Source: Gordonia westfalica
GTDB taxonomy: Bacteria; Actinomycetota; Actinomycetes; Mycobacteriales; Mycobacteriaceae
Reading direction: 5' to 3'
Assembly (NCBI RefSeq): GCF_900105725.1
Contig: NZ_FNLM01000034.1
Location: 1,364,001 to 1,428,000, forward strand
DNA: 64,000 nt
The position numbers and the translations under genes were made by a program. The notes under the pieces are model-generated. The model was not told the origin of the DNA. It did not search any database and saw only the letters and a program-made list of their open reading frames with translations. This document shows positions 55,083 through 63,598 of this stretch, one piece after another; position 1 is the stretch's first letter; every line of letters begins with the position of its first letter.

Positions 55083-55095
55083 TCCGCCTGATCCG

Positions 55096-56007
55096 TCAGT
55101 TCGGCGGGATCTCGTCGGGGTTCATCGGCCGCTCCTCGGGGTTCATCGGCCGCTCCTCGGGGTCGACCGAGCGGACGGCGACCGCCAGCGCGACCGCCGC
55201 GATCCCGATGGCCTCCAGTGGCCGGGGAACCTGGCCGAGGACGATCAGCCCGATCACCGCCGCGGTCACCGGGAGCAGGGCGAGCAGGATGGCGAACCGC
55301 GCGCGACCGACCCGGCGCAGCACCATCTGGTCCAGGGCGTACGGGATCGCGGTCGACGCCACGCCCAGCACCAGTCCCTGCCCGACCAGCGCGGCCGGCG
55401 ACACCCCGTCGCGCACCGCCTCGGCCACCCACCACGCCAGCGGCGAGGTGACCAGCGCGGCGATCACGAAACCGGTTGCGAGATCCTCGACGCCGGCGCC
55501 GCGCGCCGCGACCCGCTTGCCCAGCACGATGTAGCCGGCCCAGCAGGCGGCCGCCGTCAGGGCCAGCAACACACCCAGCCCGCTCCCCGACCATCGGACG
55601 TCGGCGATGAGGATCACCCCGACAGCGGCCAGCACGAGTGCCGCGATGTCGCGGCGGGTCCGGGAACCCAAGGCCGCCACCGTGATCGGACCCAGGAACT
55701 CCAGCGCGACGGTGGTCCCCATCGGGAGGTGCGCGAGCGCCTCGTAGAAGGCGATGTTCATCCCGGCGGTGATCAGACCGAAGCACCCGGCGAGCCGGAG
55801 GCGGGAGAGCTGCCACGCCGCGCGCGGCGGCCGGACCCAGATCAGCAGCACCGGTGCGGCACCGGCGATGCGCAGCCAGGCCACCGCGGACGGGGCGACG
55901 TCGTCGAACAATCCGACGGCGACCGCCGCCCCGAGATACATCGACGTCGCGCCGAGCACCATGAGGCCGGGCGGGAGCAGCAGTTCACGCCGAGCCGTGG
56001 CCTCCAT
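55096..56007 (-). CDS. EamA/DMT-family exporter
   Basis: 303 aa with ten hydrophobic helices in two EamA halves (LGATSMYLGAAVAVGLFDDV; CWAGYIVLGKRVAARGAG), similar to RhtA-type amino-acid or metabolite exporters. The C-terminal tail carries a tandem repeat (EERPMNP twice). It is in the same direction as the ABC transporter genes upstream, 10 bp away, so may share their transcript. The substrate is unknown. Confidence 0.85.
   Translation of the reverse strand: MEATARRELLLPPGLMVLGATSMYLGAAVAVGLFDDVAPSAVAWLRIAGAAPVLLIWVRPPRAAWQLSRLRLAGCFGLITAGMNIAFYEALAHLPMGTTVALEFLGPITVAALGSRTRRDIAALVLAAVGVILIADVRWSGSGLGVLLALTAAACWAGYIVLGKRVAARGAGVEDLATGFVIAALVTSPLAWWVAEAVRDGVSPAALVGQGLVLGVASTAIPYALDQMVLRRVGRARFAILLALLPVTAAVIGLIVLGQVPRPLEAIGIAAVALAVAVRSVDPEERPMNPEERPMNPDEIPPN
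55120..55161. repeat. 21-bp tandem repeat, two copies, in the EamA gene
   Basis: The unit starting GTTCATCGGCCGCTCC is present at 55120-55140 and 55141-55161 without change. It adds seven residues per copy to the protein tail, so copy-number change would keep the frame. Confidence 0.85.
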
Positions 56008-56017
56008 CAGATCCCCG

Positions 56018-57088
56018 TCACCCGATCACGGCGACCCGCTCGGGGACGAGCCGCGTACGCACCCGATCACCGATGGCGACGGATTCGTCTGCCACGGCGT
56101 CGATCTCGCCGACCGCGGTCTCGATGCGCACGCGTGGACCGGCGGGCAGTTCGGCGACGAGCACGACCGTCGCGTAGTTCGTGTCCGGATCGACGGGGCC
56201 GTCACCGGCCGCCGCGACGACCTCCACCGATTCCGGGCGCAGGCCGAGCCGACGCGAACCGTCCGGCAGGTCGAGCGCGATCTCGCCGAGCACGGTGTCG
56301 GCGATACCGGCACGCATCTGCGCGTCGATCACGGTGGTGACGCCGAGGAACTGCGCCGTCCATTCGTCGACCGGGCGTCGCCACAGGTGCGAGGGCGTGG
56401 CGACCTGCACCATCGCGCCGTCGCGCATCACCGCGATCTCGTCGGCCATGGTCGCGGCTTCGGCGTGATCGTGCGTGACGACGACGGTCGGGACCCCCGC
56501 CGCGCGCACGATCTCCGAGATCTCCACCGCCAGTTCATCTCTCAGCCGACGGTCGAGCGCGGCCAGCGGCTCGTCGAGCAGGAGGAGTCGCGGATGCGGC
56601 GCGAGTGCACGTGCCAGTGCGACGCGCTGCGCCTGACCTCCGGACAACGTGTCGACCGAGCGTTTCTCGTAGCCGGGGAGACCGATGACCTCGAGCAGTT
56701 CGGTCACGCGTTCGGCGATGCGGCGGCGCGGCCACCGCCGCATCCGCAGGCCGTAACCGATGTTCGACGCGACGCTGCGCCCGCCGAACAGCTGCCCGTC
56801 CTGGAACACCACACCGAAATCGCGCCGGTGCACCTCCACCCCGGCGAGGTCCTGACCGTCGAAGCGCACGGTCCCGCGCGTCGGCCGTTCCAGCCCGGCG
56901 ACCGCTCGGAGCAGCGTCGACTTGCCACAGCCGGACGGGCCCAGGACGGCGGTCACCAGCGCCCCCGCTCCCCCGACGCGCCAGGACAATCCGTCGATCA
57001 CGGTGTGGCCGCCGTAGGCTACCGCGAGGTCGGAGATCTCGAGGCGCGCGTGCGAGGCCGTCGCGGCCTCTCGTTCGGTTCCGGTCAC
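56018..57088 (-). CDS. ABC transporter ATPase, ThiQ/FbpC-like
   Basis: 356 aa. Walker A GPSGCGKST, Q-loop VVFQDGQLF, signature LSGGQAQRVALARAL, Walker B LLLLDEPLAALD and the H-loop VTHDHAEA, followed by a C-terminal TOBE-like domain (RLGLRPESVEVV). It powers the fused permease with which it overlaps by 4 bp. It fits the thiamine/iron(III)-type importers. Confidence 0.9.
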   Translation of the reverse strand: MTGTEREAATASHARLEISDLAVAYGGHTVIDGLSWRVGGAGALVTAVLGPSGCGKSTLLRAVAGLERPTRGTVRFDGQDLAGVEVHRRDFGVVFQDGQLFGGRSVASNIGYGLRMRRWPRRRIAERVTELLEVIGLPGYEKRSVDTLSGGQAQRVALARALAPHPRLLLLDEPLAALDRRLRDELAVEISEIVRAAGVPTVVVTHDHAEAATMADEIAVMRDGAMVQVATPSHLWRRPVDEWTAQFLGVTTVIDAQMRAGIADTVLGEIALDLPDGSRRLGLRPESVEVVAAAGDGPVDPDTNYATVVLVAELPAGPRVRIETAVGEIDAVADESVAIGDRVRTRLVPERVAVIG

Positions 57089-58773
57089 AGCAGCGGCACC
57101 TCCGATCGCGGCCGGAACGCCTCGACCACGAGCACGGCGAGGGTGGTCGCGACGACGAGCAGCACCGACGCGGCCATCGCGGTCGCCAGGTTGGTGGCCC
57201 CCGGGCGATTGAGAGCCGATCCGATCAGCACCGGCAGAGTCGTCGTGTCGGCCCGGGCCAGGAAGCTCGTCGCGCCGAACTCGCCGAGCGCCATCACGAA
57301 CGCGAACCCGGCGGCGGCACCCATCGAACGGCCGATGATCGGCAGATCGACGGTCGCGAACACCCGGGCGGGTCGGGCGCCCAGCGTCGCGGCCGCCTGC
57401 CGCAGCCGGACGGGCACCGACTCGAGCGCCGGGAGCATGATGCGGATGACCATCGGGATCGCGATCAGCGCCTGGACACAGGGGATGACCGCGGGCGACG
57501 CCGCTATCGCATAGGGCATCGACGCCAGCACGATCAGGTAGCCGAAACCCAGAGTGACCGCGCTGATCCCGAGCGGTACCAGGGAAATGGCCGACGCGAT
57601 CGCACCGACCACCCCGCGGGAACGGTGCAGCGCGACGGCCGCGAGCATGCCCACGACGAGGGCGACGACGGTCGCGAGCGCCGCCGACACCAGCGAATAC
57701 TCGAGGCTCTCCAGCGGAGTGACCCCGTTGACCGGTTCGGCGAGTGCCCGGTATCCGGCGAGCGTCCAGTCACCGCCGACCGACGGCCGCACCGACCGCG
57801 CCATCAGCACCACGACCGGCCCGACGAGCAGCACCACCGTCCACGCGCCCACCAGCCACATCGCCGGGCGCACGAACCGCCCGTCCGCGAAGGCGGCGTC
57901 CCGACGACGGCGCTCGACTCCCCCACGGGCAGAGCCGGTTCCGGCGGGGTCGGCGAACACGCGGGTGAGCGTCAGGGCCGCGAGCACGACGACGATCTGC
58001 ACCATCGACAGCACCACCGCCTCGGGGATGCGGAAGTAGCCGATGGCCTGGGTGTAGATCTCGGTCTCGAGGGTGCGCAGCTCGCCCGCGCCGAGGATGA
58101 TCACGACGCCGAAACTGGTGGAGCAGAACAGGAAGATCAGCGCGGCGGCCCCGGCGATGGCGGGCAGCAGTCTGGGGATCACCACGGTCCGCGTCGCGCG
58201 CAGCCGTCCGGCACCCAGCGTTCGCGCCGCCTCCAGAAGTCGGGGGTCGAGGTTTCGCCACGCCGCACCCACCACTCGGACGACGACGGCGACATTGATG
58301 AACACGTGCGCGGCCAGCACCGCGCCGAGCCCGGATTCGATGTGCAGGAACGACAGCGGGCCGGTCAGCAGCGACCGGAAGGCGACACCGACGACCACGG
58401 TCGGCAACACGAACGGCACCGTCACCGCGACGGCGAGGAGAACCGATGCGCGGCCGCCGACATGGGCGTACAGCCACGCGATCGGCGCGGCCGCGACGAG
58501 GGCGAGGACGGTCGACGCCGCCGCCTGCCCGAGCGTCACACCCAGGAGCGCCGGCGCGTCGGTTCGCGAGAGGAGGTCGCCGAGCCGTTCACCCGACGCG
58601 GCAGCAAGTTTCACGGCGCGGCGGATGAGCGCGAGCACCGGCCAGGCGAAGAGGACGGCGATGAACAGCGCCGGGATCAGACGCAGCGTCACCCGGCCTG
58701 CGACCGTCGCCGTCCGCGCCGCGGGCCGCGCCACCGCCCGGGTCACCGGGCGATCACCTGCCGACGGCGTCAC
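57085..58773 (-). CDS. Fused ABC permease, ThiP/FbpB-like
   Basis: 562 aa with about twelve helices and two permease halves, each with an EAA-type loop (EAARTLGAGRLRATRTVVIP in the first, RQAAATLGARPARVFATVDLP in the second). Both halves in one chain is the ThiP/FbpB layout. Overlaps the ATPase gene by 4 bp and the binding-protein gene by 20 bp; a GTG at 58746 would avoid the latter overlap. Confidence 0.9.
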   Translation of the reverse strand: MTPSAGDRPVTRAVARPAARTATVAGRVTLRLIPALFIAVLFAWPVLALIRRAVKLAAASGERLGDLLSRTDAPALLGVTLGQAAASTVLALVAAAPIAWLYAHVGGRASVLLAVAVTVPFVLPTVVVGVAFRSLLTGPLSFLHIESGLGAVLAAHVFINVAVVVRVVGAAWRNLDPRLLEAARTLGAGRLRATRTVVIPRLLPAIAGAAALIFLFCSTSFGVVIILGAGELRTLETEIYTQAIGYFRIPEAVVLSMVQIVVVLAALTLTRVFADPAGTGSARGGVERRRRDAAFADGRFVRPAMWLVGAWTVVLLVGPVVVLMARSVRPSVGGDWTLAGYRALAEPVNGVTPLESLEYSLVSAALATVVALVVGMLAAVALHRSRGVVGAIASAISLVPLGISAVTLGFGYLIVLASMPYAIAASPAVIPCVQALIAIPMVIRIMLPALESVPVRLRQAAATLGARPARVFATVDLPIIGRSMGAAAGFAFVMALGEFGATSFLARADTTTLPVLIGSALNRPGATNLATAMAASVLLVVATTLAVLVVEAFRPRSEVPLL

Positions 58774-59845
58774 GCCACTGGTCGAGCCAGCTCTCGCGCT
58801 TCTCCGCGATCGTGGCCGGCGGCAGCGACGACATCCACGCCGGGACCGCCGTCGGCGCCGGCCAGCCCTCGGGCAGCGCGATGTCGCGCTGCACCGGGTA
58901 GACGTACATCGACTCCGGCAGCGCCGACTGCACCTCCGGACTCAACATGTAGTCGACCAGCTTGCGGGCGCCGGTCGAGTTGCGGGTGCCCTTGAGGATG
59001 CCGATGTATTCGACCTGCGGGAAGCAACTGTCGCGGAGGGCGCTGGTGTCGGGTGTGGCGGCCGGCGATGACGCGTAGGACAGCACGATCGGCTTGTCGC
59101 CCTTCCCCTCGCCCGCGCTGAACAGCTGGTTGTAGGCGACCTCCCAGCCGGAGACGATGGTGGCGCCTCCGCCGACCACCTGCTTCCAGTAGTCCTGCCA
59201 GCCGTCGCCCAGGGCCCCGACCGTCGTCAGCAGGAAGGCCGTACCCGGAGACGAGGTCGCGGGATCGGTCAGCACGGCCTGCGATGCGTACTCCGGCTTC
59301 ACCAGATCGCGGAAGCTCGCGGGCGGGGTCAGCGATCGTGACTTGTACCAGGCGTCGTCGATGTTCAGGCAGACGTCGCCGCGGTCGACGGCGGTCAGCT
59401 GGTCGGCCGCACCGGGAACCGCGTAGTCGCTCGCACCGCCGCCGGCGAGCGGAGACTCGTAGGACTCCAGGGCACCGGCCTCGATCGGGCGGGAGGCGAA
59501 GGTGTTGTCGATGCCGTAGACCGCGTCGCCCTTGGGCGCGCCGGGGGTCAGGGACACGGTCGACGCCAGCTGTCCGGCGTCGCCGGAGCGCACGATCTTG
59601 AGGGTGAGACCGGTCTGCTGGCGGAAACCGTCGATGACCGACTCGGGCAGCTCGAAGGACTCATGGGTCAGGAGGGTGACCTCACCGCCGGTCGTCGACT
59701 CGTCGGCGCACGCCACCGCGGTCGTGAACACCAGTCCCACACCGACGGTGAGCGCGACCATCCGGGAGACGACTCCCGCCCGTCCACGACGACGGCGGGT
59801 ACCGCCCGCGGCCGCCGGCTCGTTCACGCCCCGCCGTTGGTTCAC
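58754..59845 (-). CDS. ABC substrate-binding lipoprotein, ThiB-like
   Basis: 363 aa. After a basic N-terminus and a hydrophobic stretch, a lipobox-like TAVAC (Cys46) precedes the mature domain. VEYIGILKGTRNSTGARKLV followed by DYMLSPEVQSALPESMYVYP is the ThiB/TbpA pattern, so thiamine or a thiamine phosphate is the best guess; an iron(III) or other ligand is possible. The GTG at 59845 has GAGGAG six bases upstream; frames from 59890 or 59929 are alternatives. I see no TPP riboswitch motifs upstream. Confidence 0.82.
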   Translation of the reverse strand: MNQRRGVNEPAAAGGTRRRRGRAGVVSRMVALTVGVGLVFTTAVACADESTTGGEVTLLTHESFELPESVIDGFRQQTGLTLKIVRSGDAGQLASTVSLTPGAPKGDAVYGIDNTFASRPIEAGALESYESPLAGGGASDYAVPGAADQLTAVDRGDVCLNIDDAWYKSRSLTPPASFRDLVKPEYASQAVLTDPATSSPGTAFLLTTVGALGDGWQDYWKQVVGGGATIVSGWEVAYNQLFSAGEGKGDKPIVLSYASSPAATPDTSALRDSCFPQVEYIGILKGTRNSTGARKLVDYMLSPEVQSALPESMYVYPVQRDIALPEGWPAPTAVPAWMSSLPPATIAEKRESWLDQWRDAVGR

Positions 59846-60023
59846 ATCCGACTCCTCGCGACCCGCTGTCCCTGTCACATCCACCCCCATATCCAACCAG
59901 GTGCTGCCCAGGCACACGATTCGCGCCAATGAAAAATCACTTCTGTAACAATTGCATCAATAACCACACACGTCACAGTCGCAACCTGCTGGACTACCTG
60001 GACACAGATAGCGTCAGGGGGCT

Positions 60024-60029
60024 TAGAAT
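60024..60029 (+). promoter_or_regulatory. Candidate -10 for the first secreted protein
   Basis: TAGAAT is a good -10 match about 140 bp before the gene, with a weak TGGACA at 59999-60004 as -35 (19-bp spacer). The 324-bp gap between the binding protein and this gene is otherwise empty. Confidence 0.35.
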
Positions 60030-60169
60030 GACCCGCGACGTCCGGGGTGGGAAGATCGACGAACGCCCCACAGACCCCGGGCGATTCACAACCACGATTT
60101 ACAAGACCACGAGGCGTACGAGGCCCGCAGTTCCGGCCGACGCAGCGCCACGACCGATAGGACACACCA

Positions 60170-61003
60170 GTGCGTTTCACAAGGCCGTCGAGGTTGCGTT
60201 CCACCACCTCTCGCCCGCACCGGACCCGGGGCCACCGCGTCCTCCTCAGCGCATCGGCCGTCGTCGCCGCGGCCGGCCTCGCACTCCCGGCCGTCGCCGG
60301 TGCTGCGCCCGCTCCCAAGGTCGATCAGCGCGTGCTGGACTCGCTCGGTGCGTTCGCGCCGGCGATCATCGGGTCGGTGGCAACGCCCGGACCCGACGGC
60401 AAGGTCAACGCCGAGCTCCTCAAGCAGGCCGAGAGCTTCGCCACGGCGCCCGGAATGCCCGCCGAGGTCAGCAAGATCTGGCGTTCGGTCGCCGATTTCC
60501 TGGGTGAACCCGGCCGCAAGCAGGCCGCCCGCGAACTCGCCGCCGAGGCCAAGCCCGGCGATCCGGACATCCCGAAGGGCCCCAACGCCCCGAAGATCCA
60601 GGAATTCCTGTACCCGACCTTCGGTCTCGGCTGCATCCCCGGCGGTGGATCGCTCGGCCGCGCCCTGGTCACCGCCGGCCCGCAGGAAGCACCGGCTCCC
60701 GGACCCAAGCGCGGCGAGGGCGGCTACGTCTACACCGCACTCGGCACCGGTCCCGCCATCGACAACAACGCGAAGCCGCTGACCGTGAGCTGGTTCAACG
60801 TCGACACCGGCCGCACCGGAACGACGTCGCTCAAGCGCAACGCGAAGATCAACGTGAAGGAAGGCCCGGGCACCTTCACCGCCATCGCCCGGACCGGCAA
60901 GGGCCGTGTCATCTCCGCGATCCACGGCAACGTGACCACCAAGACGAAGGGTCAGGTCGTGTCCTGCACGATCGTCCCGGTGATCGGCCTCGCGATCATC
61001 TGA
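60170..61003 (+). CDS. Secreted protein of unknown function, copy 1
   Basis: 277 aa with a basic N-region containing Arg-rich segments, a hydrophobic core (VLLSASAVVAAAGLALPAVA) and a likely cleavage after AGA-AP. The mature part has two cysteines (GLGCIPGGG and VVSCTIVP), as does copy 2. Segments LTVSWFNVDTG and KGRVISAIHG parallel MQVAWFNTSTL and NGTILSAVFG of the protein encoded at 61308, so the two are paralogues. No family is recognised. It ends in a textbook terminator. Confidence 0.82.
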   Translation: MRFTRPSRLRSTTSRPHRTRGHRVLLSASAVVAAAGLALPAVAGAAPAPKVDQRVLDSLGAFAPAIIGSVATPGPDGKVNAELLKQAESFATAPGMPAEVSKIWRSVADFLGEPGRKQAARELAAEAKPGDPDIPKGPNAPKIQEFLYPTFGLGCIPGGGSLGRALVTAGPQEAPAPGPKRGEGGYVYTALGTGPAIDNNAKPLTVSWFNVDTGRTGTTSLKRNAKINVKEGPGTFTAIARTGKGRVISAIHGNVTTKTKGQVVSCTIVPVIGLAII

Positions 61004-61019
61004 TCCGCGCGACTTCACC

Positions 61020-61055
61020 AGCGGCACCCCGGCTCACCGCCGGGGTGCCGCTTTT
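61020..61055 (+). terminator. Intrinsic terminator of secreted protein copy 1
   Basis: AGCGGCACCCCGGC (61020-61033) pairs perfectly with GCCGGGGTGCCGCT (61039-61052), a 14-bp stem with a 5-base loop, followed by T-rich TTTTG. It is the clearest Rho-independent terminator in the window. Confidence 0.92.
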
Positions 61056-61261
61056 GTGTCGAGTTACCCCTCCGTGCGACACCGCACCGACGTCGCCCAC
61101 GGCGCCTCGCCTGTGGCACCCGTCTCAGCCGGCGCTGACCGAAAACACCAGGTCGTCGGGAATGTCGGTATCTCGCCGATCGCGCGAATGTCACAGGTCG
61201 GACTCGCGACTTGCCGGGGTCGTCCCAGTCGTGGTCTCTTTTAACTTGAATCCCATCTGTC

Positions 61262-61286
61262 ACACCCGCCACACGTGGCGGGGTGT
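61262..61286 (+). other. Hairpin in the leader of secreted protein copy 2
   Basis: ACACCCGCCA (61262-61271) pairs with TGGCGGGGTGT (61276-61286), with one extra G, 22 bases before the ATG and just upstream of its GAAGGAG site. It may stabilise the message or control access of ribosomes. Confidence 0.45.
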
Positions 61287-61307
61287 TCGGCTGTTTGAAG
61301 GAGTGCC

Positions 61308-62206
61308 ATGTCCATCACGTCTCGGTTCACACGTCCATCTGTCGGGCGACGCGGAATCCGGCGCTGCGGCGTGGGCCTCGTGGGCATGGCGATGGCCGCT
61401 GCAGCGGTCACCTCGACCGCTCCGGCCTCGGCGGTGCCCGGGCTCCCCCTCCTCGAGCCGAACCTGCTGAGTGCCTACTCGATCCCGTTCGACGCCGAAC
61501 TCGCCGGCGCGGTCCGTCTGCTGAAGTCCGCGGGCGTCGACCAGATGGCCTTGAAGGCCGCCCAGGCGGTCATGGGCAGTTCCGGCCAGCTGTCGGTTCA
61601 GGACGTCGTCGGGCGCGCCGGCGCGCTGCCCTTCGACGCATCCGCACCTCAGCCCGCGGCTCACGACGCCTCCACTCCCCGGCCGGTGGCCGCCACCGAT
61701 CCGATCGCCCTGCTCAAGACCCTGGGCATCCAGACGCTGACCCCGTCGGTCGCGCCGTTCTGCACCGCCCCACCGCGGACAACCCGCTGGGTCTGGTCAC
61801 CGCGGGAGCCGGAGCCGTCGCGGGTCCGTGGCCGATGAAGACCGATCCGCTCACGCAGCTCAAGCCGCTCCTGGACATGCTCCCCGGCGTCAAGATCCCG
61901 GAGAAGCTGAACCTGGTCGAGAACGGCGAAACCGCGTACGCATTCGTGCCCGCCTCCCCGAAGGCCGGCAACGGCGGCACCATGCAGGTCGCCTGGTTCA
62001 ACACCAGCACCCTGCAGGGCGGCTTCGCCGACCTCGATCCGGTCACCGACAAGACCGCTCTCACCGCGCTGCCCCTGCTCTCGGGTGTGCGGCTCGCGCC
62101 GGTGAAGACCGGCAACGGCACCATCCTGTCCGCCGTCTTCGGCACCGCGCAGAACGGCGCCCAGAACTGCTGGTTCCTCCCGGCAGTCGGCCTGGTCAAC
62201 GCCTGA
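61308..62206 (+). pseudogene. Secreted protein of unknown function, copy 2, broken by one frameshift
   Basis: The signal peptide (GMAMAAAAVTSTAPASA) and first 150 codons are in one frame from the ATG at 61308 (AAGGAG upstream). At about 61773 the coding strand reads ACCGCCCCACCGCGG; adding one C gives CTAPTADNPLGLVTAGAGAV and the second frame then runs to the stop at 62206. The intact product would be about 299 aa and resembles copy 1 in its last 90 residues (two cysteines, WFN and SAVFG motifs). Cleavage is likely after ASA. Confidence 0.8.
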
Positions 62207-62247
62207 AACAGCGTCAACGCATGAAACCACCTGTCGACGCGTGAAAC
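62195..62247 (+). repeat. Three direct repeats at the end of copy 2
   Basis: GTCAACGCCTGAAAC (62195), GTCAACGCATGAAAC (62213) and GTCGACGCGTGAAAC (62233) differ by one or two bases. The first holds the gene's last codons and stop. The repeats fill most of the gap to the next gene. Confidence 0.8.
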
Positions 62248-62301
62248 CCCCGCTCTGCCGAAGACAGTCCCACCCCCACACACAGAACGAATAGACGACA
62301 C

Positions 62302-63594
62302 ATGAACACGCATGGCATCTCTTCAACCCGTCGGAGTGCCCCTCTCGCCCGCACGGTCGCACTCGCCGCCGCCCTCACGATGGGCCTGACCACGTTCGGT
62401 CTCGCCACCGAGGCCGTCGCCGAACCGATCACGACCACACCGTCGACCAGCGCGCCGGAGCCCGGCGCCACCACCGACGCCACCGACGCCACCGACGACG
62501 AGACGGGTGCACCGGCCGACGACAACGCCGGCACTATCGACGCCCGTGGTCCCGGCCAGGCGCCGGGTGCCGTCTACGCCAACCGTGACCTGCCCCGTGC
62601 CCGCATGGTGGCCGGCTCCGCCTCCGGCAACGACTTCACCTACTGGAGCACCGGCGCCGACGGCAAGGCCCATCTGTCGTCCGGCGTGCTGATGGTTCCC
62701 GCCGGGCGGGCACCCGCCGGCGGCTGGCCGGTCGTCGCCTGGGCGCACGGCTCGCGTGGCATCGCCGACAAGTGCGCACCCTCGGAGCGTCCGACCAAGG
62801 ACGACACGACCGAACTGAGCCGCTGGCTCGGCCGCGGCTATGCCGTCGTCTCCACCGATTACGCGGGGGTCGGCACACCGGGAACCCCGCAGTACTACGA
62901 CCTCGAGGCCACCTCCCGCAACATCGTCGATGCGGTGAGTGCCGCGCGCGACGTCTCCGACAACCTGTCGCGTTCGTGGGCTGTTGTCGGCGAGGGTCAG
63001 GGAGCCGCGGCCGCGATCACGCTGGCCCGGCTGGCGCCGCAGCTGAAGGCGCGCAACTCGCTCGACTTCAAGGGTGCCGCGGCGACGTCGGTCCCGGCCG
63101 AATTCGGTGCGCTGCTGGCGAATCTCGGTCCGTCGTCGGCGAGCATGCCGTCCGGACTCGCCGCCGACGCGCTGTACACCCTCAGCGCGATCCGCAACGT
63201 GAACCCGAAGCTCGACGTCGACTCACTGCTCACCGACACCGGCAAGAAGTGGATGACCAGGGCCGCCAACGAGTGCATCACCGAGTTCCGCAAGAACGTC
63301 GACGGCCTCGCCCTCGGTTCGCTCTTCGCCAAGCCGGTGTCGGGCAACACCGAGCTGACGAGCCTGCTCAACGAGGCCACCGCGCTCCCCACCCGTGGGT
63401 TCGTCAAGCCGCTGATCGTGACCCAGTCGCTCCAGGACACCTCGGTCGTCGTGCCGCTGTCGCTGAAGTACCTCAACGAGGTACGCGCCGATCGTCAGGT
63501 GCAGGCCCGCACCTACCTCACGCTCGACGCCGCGCAGTCGGCGAAGCTGTCCGACAACGACATCCGCGCCTTCATGGCCAAAGTCCTGAAGTGA
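62302..63594 (+). CDS. Secreted lipase-fold protein lacking the catalytic Ser and His
   Basis: 430 aa. Signal peptide (VALAAALTMGLTTFGLATEAVA), a Thr/Asp-rich linker to about residue 80, then an alpha/beta-hydrolase of the secretory-lipase type (WPVVAWAHGSRGIADKCAPS, GYAVVSTDYAGVGTPG). The nucleophile elbow, normally G-x-S-x-G, reads VVGEGQGAAAAI, with Gly in place of Ser; no histidine occurs in the C-terminal region where the triad His should be (ARTYLTLDAAQSAKL). The Asp (QSLQDTSVV) is present. Hydrolase activity is unlikely; a binding role is possible. It follows two secreted proteins. Confidence 0.83.
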   Translation: MNTHGISSTRRSAPLARTVALAAALTMGLTTFGLATEAVAEPITTTPSTSAPEPGATTDATDATDDETGAPADDNAGTIDARGPGQAPGAVYANRDLPRARMVAGSASGNDFTYWSTGADGKAHLSSGVLMVPAGRAPAGGWPVVAWAHGSRGIADKCAPSERPTKDDTTELSRWLGRGYAVVSTDYAGVGTPGTPQYYDLEATSRNIVDAVSAARDVSDNLSRSWAVVGEGQGAAAAITLARLAPQLKARNSLDFKGAAATSVPAEFGALLANLGPSSASMPSGLAADALYTLSAIRNVNPKLDVDSLLTDTGKKWMTRAANECITEFRKNVDGLALGSLFAKPVSGNTELTSLLNEATALPTRGFVKPLIVTQSLQDTSVVVPLSLKYLNEVRADRQVQARTYLTLDAAQSAKLSDNDIRAFMAKVLK

Positions 63595-63598
63595 GTCG

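Noticed and set aside
59846-60169. TPP riboswitch upstream of the ThiB-like gene
   Set aside because: No CTGAGA or other conserved THI-box pieces could be found on the minus strand.
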